Shown piece after piece: positions 10,858 through 21,333 of a stretch of DNA of 64,000 bases. Location: contig BSBN01001225.1 of the NCBI GenBank assembly GCA_027924645.1, forward strand, positions 14,960,001-15,024,000, in the 5' to 3' direction. A program made the translations under genes and the position numbers. Each line of letters starts with the position of its first letter. The first letter of the stretch is position 1. The notes below the pieces were generated by a model. It saw only the letters and a list, made by a program, of their open reading frames with translations, was not told where the DNA came from and did not search any database. The stretch comes from Cunninghamia lanceolata. Taxonomy: Eukaryota; Streptophyta; Pinopsida; Cupressales; Cupressaceae.

Positions 10858-12057
10858 TCAGCGAAGATGCATGCTGTTGATTGGATCATCAAACAACTCA
10901 CCCTTTGACGTTGCCAACTGATATGCCCTCAATCCGTAAGCTGCTACAATCACATACGGCCCAAGCCAGTTAGGTTCAAACTTGCCTTTCTTTTCTCTAT
11001 CTTGTTGATTGCGAGGATTCTCCTTGAGAATGAGGTCCCCAGCTTTAAAGATTCTTGGGCGAACCTTGTGATTATAGCTTCTTGACATCATCTGTTGATA
11101 TGCTTTGAGATGATCAAAGGCTTTCTGTCTCCTTTCTTCTAGCAACTCTAGTTCTTGCAACCTAGAGACTCTGTATTCCTCATCTGATATGAGACCCTTT
11201 AGCGACACCCTGAGGGATGGTAATTCAACTTCAATGGGAAGGATGGCTTCTGAACCATAGACAAGGGCATATGGTGTAGCATCTGTGGGAGTGCGTATAC
11301 TAGTTCTGTAGGCCCATAGAGCGGGATTGAGTTGGACATGCCAATCACAGCCAACATCATTGACTATCTTCTTAAGAATTTTCAAGATGGTCTTGTTAGA
11401 TGCTTCAGCTTGACCGTTACCTTGGGGGTAGTATGGAGTGGAGAAATGGTGTTGGATTTTGAAACATTCACAGAGTTCTTGGACATCCTAGTTTTTGAAT
11501 GGTCTTCTGTTATCTGTGATAATGGATGAAGGAATGCCATATCTGTAGATAATGTAATTCAGGATGAATGAAGAAATTTGCTACCCTATGACGGTGGTGA
11601 GGGGAACGGCTTCAATCCACTTTGTGAAATACTCAGTGGCAGTTATGATGAATTTGGGGCCGTTGGATGAGGGTGGATGGATATTTCCCACAAGGTCAAG
11701 TCCCCACTAGTAAAAGGGCCAAGGTGTCGTTAAAGGTCTCAACTCTTGAGCTGGTGCATGTATCAAATTTCCATGTATTTGGCACTGCTTGCACTTCTTT
11801 ACAAATTGATAGGAATCCATTTCCATGTTCGGCTAGTAATAACCCAAGTGCATGAGTTTCTTGGCTAAGGAAGGGCCTCTAGAGTGTGTTTCGCAGATCC
11901 CCTCGTGTACGTCTTGCAATGTAGTTATGGATTCTTCTCGTTCTAAACAACAGAGAAAAGTACCATCGAGACCACGTCGGTATAGGGTATCGGCTATGAT
12001 GGTGTAGTGAGAGGTTTGTCGTATGAAAGTTTGTCTTTGGTTAGAAAAGAGGTCAGG
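10858..12057 (-). pseudogene. Integrase of element A (separated from the rest of pol by element N)
   Basis: The integrase joins provirus DNA to the host genome. The zinc-binding HHCC part is visible (VHEGICETH, then KKCKQCQIHG), followed by the catalytic core with its three acidic residues: D in WGLDLVGNIHP, D in SIITDN and E in GQAEASNK. The C-terminal part (11385-10858) is intact, including RVRPRIFKAGDL-like and WLGPYVI motifs, and ends with TGA at 10858. Four in-frame stops precede it, one of them W-to-stop and one Q-to-stop by single transitions. N has inserted just upstream of the zinc-binding part; after removing N and one TCAGG the frame continues from 17516. Confidence 0.92.
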
Positions 12058-13730
12058 TGATGCAGAGCATCTAGGACAACAGTCACATGATCATAACTTC
12101 ACATGTAAAAATCTCTCAAGACAGCCTACAACACCATCTCCAACTTACTCTTGACTCACACACCATGAAGGAGGACTCCAAACCACCTTCCAAGATGCCA
12201 ACTCCAAACAAGACTCCCTCTAACACACCAAATAGGGTCTGCAAGACAACAGTCACAACTATGCTTTCTTGAGACAGTCATAACATGACTTGACAGTCAC
12301 AATAACCTTCATAAGTGGACTCTTTGAAGACAAACTCTTGTCTAGCTTATAACATACAAAATTAATAACTCACTAAGCATCTAATGCCTTTCTTGGCAAA
12401 CCAATAATATGATGCACAAACTATCACCTCTTGATGTGACTATTGTCCTTCACATAGTTCTACAGGGTCTCTTAACATGCTTAACTCACACTAGACCATT
12501 CTCCTACCTTCCCAATCTTCACAAGACTCTGAAACAATTAAAATAGACTCCATTCCATTGAGCAAAGATAGAAAAATGATCAATGGAATGGACAAAAATA
12601 CATTGGTTTGCTCAAAAATACCCAAAGGCAGGGTTCTAACCCACTTCCAAACAAAATAGAAATGCAGAGACAAAAATGGATGTCAAGAATCCAAACAAGA
12701 TGCATAGGATAGGTAACTCACTACCCTAACCACCCATCACCAACACCATCCACTTCCAGGCCGTACAAGTACAGATTTTTCAGGCAAACAGCAAATTTAA
12801 GGAAGTGACAGCAATTCTGGAAAAAAAATAGTTTTGGGGAAATCACCTTTATCTCCTACCCAGATCATCATCAAGATCCCAAACTAGCCTCAAATCAAAG
12901 GTACTTCAAATTAATTTCCATCCATCACAAGTTTGGGCAATAACAAGTCTGTACAATCATGGGTACTGTAGCAAAAACAGTGAAAAAATAGAAAAAAAGT
13001 AGAAAAAATAGTTTTTGGTAAAATAGAGATTCCTCCCTTCAAATTCAATATTAAGACCTCCAATAAGCTTTGGATCAAATTTAATTCAGTCCCATTTCAT
13101 CCCATTCCAAATTCATTCCAAGGCTCTTCCGTACAGGTACGAATTTCTGAGAAACAATGAAGAAAAAAATAGAAAAAACAGTAAAAGGCAGAAAAAATAG
13201 TGTCTTTTTGTTATATTTCTCAAATCTCTTGAATGAAATCATACAATACAACCTCCCTTGGCTTAAAACAAGCCTCAACAATGCTTGAAAATTTTTTACC
13301 TTCCAAAACCATCGATTTCTTTCTTGATTTCCAATAGCAGCTTTTTAAAAAATAGAAACTGTCTTCTTGAAACTGTTTTAGAATTGACTGTCCACCGGTT
13401 GTTTTGGTGTTTAGAAAGTTTTTGACAAGTGGTCTAACCTTGGATAAGGTATTAACACAACTACACCTTTTGACATGCCTTTAAAAGGCTAAAAAGCAAG
13501 AGAACTTAATGACTACCTAATAAACAATAAAACCTAAATTCATCTTGCAAACTACCTATGACTGTCCTAACTAGGACTTATAATAAGACAAAAGAAGAAT
13601 CTAGCTATTTGGACATAGTCCAATTACAACATGGTTTTTCAAGCCTTATACATCAAGAAAATGGTCTTAGAGACCTTATTAAACTAAACAACCTCAAGTA
13701 AAATCTCGACAACTTAGTGCTCCTGCACCA
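12058..13730 (-). repeat. 3' LTR of element N
   Basis: It aligns end to end with 15842-17515. The plus-strand ends are TGATGCAGAGC and CTCCTGCACCA. A weak polypurine tract (minus CTGGGGAGTA, 13731-13740) adjoins its inner edge. Confidence 0.93.
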
Positions 13731-13740
13731 TACTCCCCAG
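13731..13740 (-). other. Probable polypurine tract of element N
   Basis: The minus strand reads CTGGGGAGTA next to the 3' LTR start TGGTGCAGG. It is short, but the position fits. Confidence 0.5.
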
Positions 13741-14011
13741 CATGATGAAAACTCTTGTCCCAAGAGTTAGGGGATCTGCTCCAACCATTCTTCCATCTTG
13801 GTGGAATGTTTCTCAGACTAGGAAACATGAACTCTCCCAGAGTTATCTTTCTCTGTCTCCAACCTACATGGCTCCTATAAATAGTGTTAGAAACATAAAA
13901 CTTGTTTTGGTGTCCTTGTCTAGGACCATGCTGCTGCAATGCTTCAGCTCTTTTCAATTGGAGGCTTTGATTCATTCCTCCCTGTACCTTCTGCTATTTG
14001 CCTACCTTCTT
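13741..14011 (-). other. 3' remainder of the element N internal region
   Basis: Between the gag-protease frame and the polypurine tract there is no recognised domain. It may be a scrap of the 3' end of an ancestral pol gene left by an internal deletion, but I cannot match it. Confidence 0.4.
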
Positions 14012-15757
14012 CTAGCTTCTTATAGGACACTCAATGTCCCCTACCTTAACATAACTCAAGTCCCAAGCCTGCTGCTCTCTAGGACTGTCAGCCACCTTCT
14101 TGTGTTGCATCTGTGTCTGTTGTGTGCTATCACCCTAAACCTGCACATTCAACTTCAATTTCTTTCCAAAGCAAATTGTAACCTGTTCCTTCTTCTCCCC
14201 ACAAGGTAAAGGAACCAATTTGAACTTCCTGCCATCTTTGTGCACTACATAGGTATTAGTATACCCATCATGAATTGTCCTTCTCGAATACTACCATGGT
14301 CTGCCCAAGATTACATGCCCACATGTCATAGGAATAACATCACACAAAACATAGTCCTGATATGGACCAATTGTGAAATCAACATAAGCCTTCTTAGTGA
14401 CCATTACCTACTGCTCCTAACTGACCCAAGTGACATGGTAAGGACTGGGATGATCAAAAGTCTTCAACCCCAACTTATTCACCATTTCCCAAGAAACTAA
14501 GTTATCATGAGAACCTGAATCTACAATCAACTTGCATATCTTGCCATGGCTCAAACAATTAGTTCTAAAAATAGATACTTGTGGTGGTTGCTACATCTTA
14601 CCTCTTTCCACCATGAGCATCTCTCCATCCATCATTGGAGAGGCTGATGACATCTGTGGTTCTTCTGGCTTCTCCTCCTCTTGTGCCAAGTGAACTCTTT
14701 TATCCTTGGTCTTGTCAACACCATCCTTCTTAGGATAGTTGAAAGATGTGTGTCCCACCTCATTGCAGTGATAACATCTACCTGTGAACACTCCTTTTCC
14801 TGATCCAAATCTACCTCCACCTCTATGTCCACCTCTCTATTCTGTAGACAACTCCTTACCCTTCTCATTGCTGTTCTGAACTTCATTAGTAGGTTTGCCC
14901 CTACCTCTGTTTCCTCTTCCATAACCTCCTGGCCTTTCTTGTTTCCTCTTCACTCTCTCTTCAGCCTTGATGGCTAAGTGAAAACACTCTCCAAGTGTTT
15001 TTGGTACTGCTAACCCAATCTCATCCTGCAAGTTATACCTAAGCCCATTAAGGTACCTTGCCACTTTCTCTTCTTCATCTTCTAGCCCACCTCTAATACT
15101 AAGCTTATGAAATTGCTCAGTATAGGATAGAACATCCATGTCCTTCTGTTTCAGATTCTGCCTCATCCTCTTTGTCTGAATGGAGTAATCAGATGGAAGA
15201 AACTGGTCCTTCATCATGTCCTTCATCCTACTCCAAGAAGTGATTTTTGATGCACCTCTAGCCATTCTTTCTGTCTGCACACTACTCCACCAGGTAAGTG
15301 TTGTTCCTCTCAGTTTTGTCTTTGAAAACTTGATCTTCTTTTCATCACTCATCTCCTCATACTCAAAACAATTTTCTAGGGCATTTATCCACCCTAATAC
15401 TTCTTCACTATCCATCTTCCCCTAATAGATAGGTAGCTCTATGTTTGCCTTAGTTCCACTTCCTTGGACTGCCTTCAGCAATCTTACAAACTTATTTTCC
15501 TCAGCATCTAACTCATCCTTAGGAGGATTCTCATCTACATCCTCTTCTTCTTCTGACTCATTTTGTTCATCCTTTCTTGGATTCTTCTCTAATGCTTCCA
15601 ATCTTGCCAAGATTGTTGCATTCTCCCTTCTTACTTGCCTCATCTCTCTATCTCTGGCAGCATCCTGTTCTCTTATGTCCCTCAGCTCTTTCTCTCTTGC
15701 CTCTAAGGCTTCTCTCAGCTCAGCATTCTCTCTTGCCATCTGGTTCTTTGGAGGCAT
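14012..15757 (-). pseudogene. Gag-protease polyprotein of element N, one frame with stop codons
   Basis: The frame runs 582 codons from ATG at 15757 to the stop at 14012 without a frameshift. The start is a charged coiled coil (ENAELREALEAREKELRDI), then an acidic linker, then the Retrotrans_gag domain (15415-14900; LTWWSSVQTERM and DEIGLAVPKTLGECFHLA), an Arg/Gly-rich stretch, and one CCHC knuckle, CYHCNEVGHTSFNYPKK, in which the last Cys is replaced by Tyr. The aspartic protease follows (about 14560-14200), with active site IVDSGSHDN and a later VILGRPW. About seven stops interrupt it. The lost knuckle Cys and the stops mean it is now dead. Gag forms the particle and protease matures it. 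Confidence 0.9.
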
Positions 15758-15825
15758 ATTTACAAACTCTCACAAACCTTATCTTTCTCACAAGATCCAC
15801 AACACCTTCAAGGATCTACTAGCTA

Positions 15826-15837
15826 GCTTTGATACCA
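15826..15837 (-). other. Primer-binding site of element N, initiator tRNA-Met
   Basis: The minus strand reads TGGTATCAAAGC, one base from the canonical TGGTATCAGAGC. It lies four bases inside the 5' LTR edge. Confidence 0.9.
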
Positions 15838-15841
15838 AAAA

Positions 15842-17515
15842 TGATGCAGAGCATCTAGGACAGCAGTCACATGATCATAACTTCACATGTAAAAATCTCT
15901 CAAGATAGCCTACAACACCATCTCCAACTTACTCTTGACTTACACACCGTGAAGGAGGACTCCAAACCACCTTCCAAGATGCCAACTCCAAACAAGACTC
16001 CCTCTAACACACCAAACAGGGTCTGCAGGATAGCAGTCACAACTATGCTTTCTTGAGACAGTCATAACATGACTTGACAGTCACAATAAACTTCATAAGT
16101 GGACTCTTTGAAGACAAACTCTTGTCTAGCTTATAACATACAAAATTAATAACTCACTAAGCATCTAATGCCTTTCTTGGCAAACCAATAATATGATGCA
16201 CAAACTATCACCTCTCAATGTGACTGTTGTCCTTCACATAGTTCTACAGGGTCTCTTAACATGCTTAACTCACACTAGACCATTCTCCTACCTTCCTAAT
16301 CTTCACAAGACTCTGAAACAATTAAAATACACTCCATTCCATTGAGCAAAGATAGAAAAATGATCAATGGAATGGACAAAAATACATTGGTTTGCTCAGA
16401 AATACCCAAAGGCAGGGTTCTAACCCACTTCCAAACAAAATAGAAATGCAGAGATAAACATGGATGTCAAGAATCCAAACAAGATGCAAAGGATAGGTAA
16501 CTCACTACCCTAATCACCCATCACCAACACCATCCACTTCTAGGCTGTACAAGTACGGATTTTTCAGGCAAACAGCAAATTTAAGGAAGTGACAGCAATT
16601 CTGGAAAAAAAATAGTTTTGGGGAAATCACCCATATCTCCCACCCAGATCATCATCAAGATCCCAAACTAGTCTCAAATCAAAGGTACTTCAAATTACTT
16701 TCCATCCATCACAAGTTTGGACAATAACAAGTCCATACAATCACAGGTACTATAGAAAAAATAGTGAAAAAATAGAAAAAAAGTAGAAAAAATAGTTTTT
16801 GGTAAAACAGAGATTCCTCCCTTCAAATTTGATATTAAGACCTCCAATAAGCTTTGGATCAAAGGTAATTCAGTCCCCTTTCATCCCATTCCAAATTCAT
16901 GCCAAGGCTCTTCCGTATAGGTATGGATTTCTGAGAAACAGTGAAGAAAAAAATAGGAAAAATAGTAAAAGGCAAAAAAAAACAGTGTCTTTTTGTTATA
17001 TTTCTCAAATCTCTTGAATGAAATCATACAATACAACCTCCCTTAGCTTAAAACAAGCCTCAACAATGCTTGAAAATGTTTTACCTTCCAAAACCATCAA
17101 TTTCCTTCTTGATTTCCAACTACAGCTTTTTAAAAAATAGAAACTGTCTTCTTGAAATTGTTTTAGAACTGACTGTCCACCAGTTGTTTTGGTGTTTAGA
17201 AAGTTTTTGACAAGTGATCTAACCTTGGATAAGGTATTAACACAACTACACCTTTTGACATGCCTTTAAAAGGCTAAAAAGCATGAGAACTTAATGACTA
17301 CCTAATAAACAATAAAACTTCAATTCATCTTGCAAACTACCTATGACTGTCCTAACTAGGACTTATAACAAGACAAAAGAAGAATCTAGCTATTTGGACA
17401 TAGTCCAATTACAACATGGTTTTTCAAGCCTTATACATCAAGAAAATGGTCTCAGAGACCTTATTAAACCAAACAACCTCAAGTAAAATCTCGACAACTT
17501 AGTGCTCCTGCACCA
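15842..17515 (-). repeat. 5' LTR of element N
   Basis: It pairs with 12058-13730. Its outer edge is followed by the TCAGG duplication and its inner edge by the tRNA-Met primer site, which fixes the orientation as minus. Confidence 0.93.
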
Positions 17516-18696
17516 TCAGGTGGGAGAATGTTGTCCTTGAGGTAAGTGTAAGTCTTACTATACCAAGGTGAATCAGATCCAACTAGAAGGCAGATGGAAT
17601 GGGTCTCAGGAAGATCATAAGCTGGTTGCCTTATAGTTTCCAATAAGAACTCATACTATGACTCATTTTCAGGTATTTCTAGAAGAGAGGCAATGGTTGC
17701 CATTGCATCTGTTGCCTTATTCTCAATCCTAGGTATTTGCTCGAAGGAGATGGTCCCAAAGTGTTCTTTGAAGTCATCGACCATCCGTTTGTACGGGATG
17801 AGCTTTTCATCTTTGGTTTGGTACTCATCATTGACCTAATTGATTATAAGCTGAGAATCACCATAGACATGCAATTCTTGGATTTTCCATTCATTTGCCA
17901 TCTTGAGACCAATTACTAAGGCTTCATATTCCACTATGTTGTTGGTGCATGGAAATAACAACCGGTAAGACTTTGGGATTGTGTTGCCTTGAGGAGTTAT
18001 GAATAGGATGCCTGCCCCCGATCCATGATTTGTGTAAGACCCGTCGAAGTATAGTTTCCAGGAAGATGTTGACACATTGAATAGGGATTCGTCTGGAAAC
18101 TCAAACTACATTGGTGTGGTGTCTTGTAATGGTGCATATGCTAGTTGATCAACTATGATTTATCCCTTGATGGCTTTTTTGTCTACATATTCAATGTCGT
18201 ATTCACTGAGAAGCATTACCCATTTTGCTAGGTGACCTGTGAGAGCTGCTTTGCTGAGGAGATACTTTAGTGGGTCTATTTTTGCAATGAGTTTAACGGG
18301 ATGTGCAAGCATGTAATGTCAGAGTTTTTGTGAAGCAAAAACTACCACGAGACACGATCTTTCTACTTGTGAGTATTGCAACTCATAGCCCACTAAGGTT
18401 CAGCTGATGTAGTAGACGGCCCTTTCATTGTTCTCATAATCTTGTTGAGCTAGCAATGCCCCCAGAGCAGTGGGTGTAGTAGATATGTAGAGAATTAGCG
18501 GTCTTCCTTGGATCGGGGGCATGAGAATGGGTGGATTCATAAGGTATTCTTTCACCTTGTTGAATGCTTCTTCACACCGTTCATCCCACCTAAATGGGAT
18601 ATTCTTGTACAAGAGATGGCTGAATGGTTGGCACTTGTCTGCCAGCTGTGATATGAATCTGCAGATTGCTTGCAGCTTACCTTGTAGCGATCTTAA
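17516..18696 (-). pseudogene. RNase H and archaeal-type RNase H of element A
   Basis: The native Ty3 RNase H is at 18690-18110: the connection sequence is followed by LILYISTTPTALGALLAQ and AVYYIS, with several catalytic acidic residues no longer in place, as often in Tat. A second, archaeal-type RNase H follows (18075 to about 17640), with WKLYFDGSYTNHGSGAGI, TNNIVEYEALVIGL and YGDSQLIIN, so the D, E and D residues are kept. It would supply the active nuclease that removes RNA from the hybrid. Six or seven stops lie in the segment; the frame is the same as in the reverse transcriptase. It ends at the N insertion. Confidence 0.88.
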
Positions 18697-20703
18697 TTAA
18701 GTTAGAGTCTTGGGTGGTGGCATGTCCATTATAGCTTTGACCTTGGCAGGGTCCACCTCTATTCCATTTGCTAACACAATGAAGCCTAGCAGCTTGCCTG
18801 AAGTTACCCCAAACACACATTTCTTTGGGTTCAACTTGACTTGGAATTGGTCCAATCTTTGAAAGACTCTTTCTAGTACATCCAGGTGTGAGTCTCTTGT
18901 GAGAGATTTGGCTAAGATATCATCGACATAGTCCACCATTGTTACATGCATCATGTCATGGAATATAGTAGTCATAGCTCTTTGATATGTGGCACCTGCA
19001 TTTTTCAACCCAAATGGCATGACGTTCCAGCAAAAGGTACCCCATGGGCAAGTAAAAGTTGTCTTGTGTTGGTCCTCTGGTGCTATTTTGATCTGATTAT
19101 ACCCTGAGAATCCATCCATGAGAGATAGCATAGTATGTCCTGCAGTTAGGTCGACTATGATATCGATGTTTGGAAATGGAAAATCATCCTTGCAGCATGC
19201 TTTATTTAGGTCCCAAAAATCATTACATAATCTGATCCTGCCATCTAGTTTGGAAACTGGCACAATGTTGGATATCCATTCTGGGTAATCTATAGCCCTG
19301 ATGAACCCTACATCCAGCAATTTTTTGAGTTCTTCTTTGACCAAAAGTGCTATGTGAGGGTGCATCTTTCTTAGCTTCTGCTTTACTGGTTTTACTCTCA
19401 GATCCAATGGTAGATGATGTAGAATTAAGTTTGGGTCTAAACCTGACATGTCTGCATACGACCAAGCAAAGTTGCCTCTCTTTTTCTTAAAGAACAGTAC
19501 AAACCTAGTTTTCTCTGGTGGTGTAAGAGATTTAACAAAGTGGATAACCTTGGGCTGTTCTTCTGTTCCAATATTCACGGGCTCTGTCGGTTCTACAACA
19601 ATCTGTGACCTTTCCTGGTACATATCACTAGGGAGAGTGTCAAGCTTTCCATTGTCAGGTGCCACAGTTGGGTTTTCACCTTCGGATGCATCCTTTCTTT
19701 TTACTTTTTTGGGATCTAACATTGCCGCAAGGTAGTTTTCGCTGTCAGATCTAGTTTTGACCTTGATATTTTTGTGACTAGAAGGCTTAGCACCCTCCCC
19801 AAAGTAAGCCACGATATTCAGTTTAATAGCAAAACTAGCTTTATGATCTCTCCTAGGTAAGTGGTCCCTAAGCTCCATATAATCAATGTAAGCATCGTCA
19901 TTTTGGAACATGTCTAGTTGGGGAGTTCCTTGCAGATCCCAGTCAATAAGCTCAGGGTGCACAAGGGGGAGGGAGTTGGATGATAGACCTGATTTATTGA
20001 TGGTATGAATGGAAATGATGGGAGCATTAGTGGGGATTGTGGTCGGAATGGTACTTTCTTCCAAATTGTTTATTGCAATGGAATTAAAACTTTCCTCAAA
20101 AGCCATAATCTCAGGGATGGGCAAATTAGACTCTAGTGGTCTGTTTGAAAGTGTTTGTCCCTCACGGTAGGGGCTAAAAGTTTGAATGGTGGTGACCTCC
20201 TTGTCATCATAGGAATGTTTTGTTAGCTCATCCCACTCATACTCATTTGAATCTGTATCGCTATCCTCCTGGAGTGTTTGGATCATTTCCACAAGACAAG
20301 CATTTTCTTTGGCCTTGCCCTTGCCTTTGTATCCTGGGCCACTTGTGTTTCTAGCCAATGAGGATGAAGAAGGTTGAATAGGTTCAATGATTCCTTCTTT
20401 TCTGAGGCCGATGGGGCCTTGTCCTTCGTACCCCATCCTGTGCAGAATAGTCTTACCCCGCCCATAGAGTTCTATTGGGAGTCTAGGTGGATCTTGCATT
20501 GTGTTCTCTTCTTCAGCATAAAGCCATTGTAGGAGATCTCTCTCCTCTGTTTCATTAGATAAGGTCCCCCATTTTACAAAGGGAGATGCGGGAGCTACGG
20601 GAGGAGCAGATGGCTTTGAAAAATGTTTGGGTTGGCCAAAAGATCGAGGAGACCAAGGCATCTTGGCAAGATTGAGGCTGTGCTCAATGGAGTATTCCCC
20701 CAC
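18697..20703 (-). pseudogene. G-patch and reverse transcriptase segment of element A pol
   Basis: This 668-residue open stretch copies genomic RNA into DNA. A G-patch-like motif is near residues 88-112 (HRMGYEGQGPIGLRKEG), then an acidic, poorly conserved linker. Reverse transcriptase starts near residue 430: RLCNDFWDLNKACCKDDFPF, LMDGFSGYNQIKIAPED, FTCPWGTFCWNVMPFGLKNA, then the catalytic YVDD in MVDYVDDILAK and the primer-grip part LGFIV. It continues in the gag-protease frame; a TAG upstream (near 20770) and a TAA at its end are nonsense changes. G-patch motifs occur in some retroviral and plant Ty3 polyproteins and bind nucleic acid. Confidence 0.93.
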
Positions 20704-20772
20704 TCCACTCTCTTTTATGGTAATTTTCTGCTCTTTGGGCCTTGATGGGGAGGCTTCAGCGGTATGATCATG

Positions 20773-21318
20773 CTACGGGATAGGGGATATATATGCTCTG
20801 TTATTAGGGATGATGCATTCGGGTTTTGCAAGGAAAGAGTTGCAATGCTGACAGGGGTCTGGGTCACCTTGAATGGTGACTTGCTTGCTATTGTGCAGGA
20901 ACTTTATGCATTGATGATAAGTAGAGGGAATAGCTTTCATGGCATGAATCCATGGTCTCCCTAGAAGAATATTATAAGTGAGCTCCCTATCCAGGACTTG
21001 ACATACAACATCTTTGATTACTGGTCCCACTTGAATGGGTAGGACTACTGTTCCCTCTGTGGTTCTTTCTTCCTCGTCATATGCTTTGATGGTAATTTTC
21101 CTCCTTGGATCAACTACCTGTTCGGAGAACCCCAATGCAAGGACTAGCTTTAATGTGCAAATATTTAAACTGGCACCCCCATCAATGAGAACCCTCTTGA
21201 TGCAGTGTTTGTGGATGAAAGCAACGATATGTAGAGAGTTGTTATGAGGTTGAGATACAGAGAGGTCATCTTGCTCGGTAAATGAAATGGAGCTTGAGGA
21301 GGTCAGATTACCTACCAT
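20773..21318 (-). pseudogene. Aspartic protease of element A
   Basis: The protease cleaves the polyprotein. The active site is RVLIDGGASLNICTL: the usual D(S/T)GA reads DGGA here, as in many Tat proteases. The second half has ILLGRPWIHAMKAIPSTYHQ. It lies in frame between gag and the G-patch segment, with a stop on either side. The domain itself is open, so this is the best kept protease in the window. Confidence 0.9.
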
Positions 21319-21333
21319 GGTCTGAAATTTCTC

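Larger units (their letters stand above)
12058..17515 (-). mobile_element. Element N: gag-protease-only LTR retrotransposon nested in element A
   Basis: Two LTRs of 1,673 and 1,674 bp flank an internal region of only 2.1 kb, with a perfect TCAGG duplication at 12053-12057 and 17516-17520. The minus strand starts TGGTGCAGGAGC and ends CTCTGCATCA. The internal region codes for gag and protease in one frame and has no room for reverse transcriptase, RNase H or integrase. This matches the TR-GAG class of dependent elements. An initiator tRNA-Met primer site and the protease sequence point to a chromovirus-type Ty3 ancestor, unlike the Tat host element. The LTRs differ by about 2 to 4 percent by eye. 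Confidence 0.93.

Noticed and set aside
10604..10880. Phe-rich plus-strand frames
   Set aside because: They are low-complexity poly-T translations within the 3' noncoding region of element A, antisense to the element.
13742..14209. 155-residue plus-strand frame in element N
   Set aside because: It is antisense to the gag-protease 3' region and has no domain; hydrophobic composition follows from the reverse complement of Lys/Glu-rich codons.
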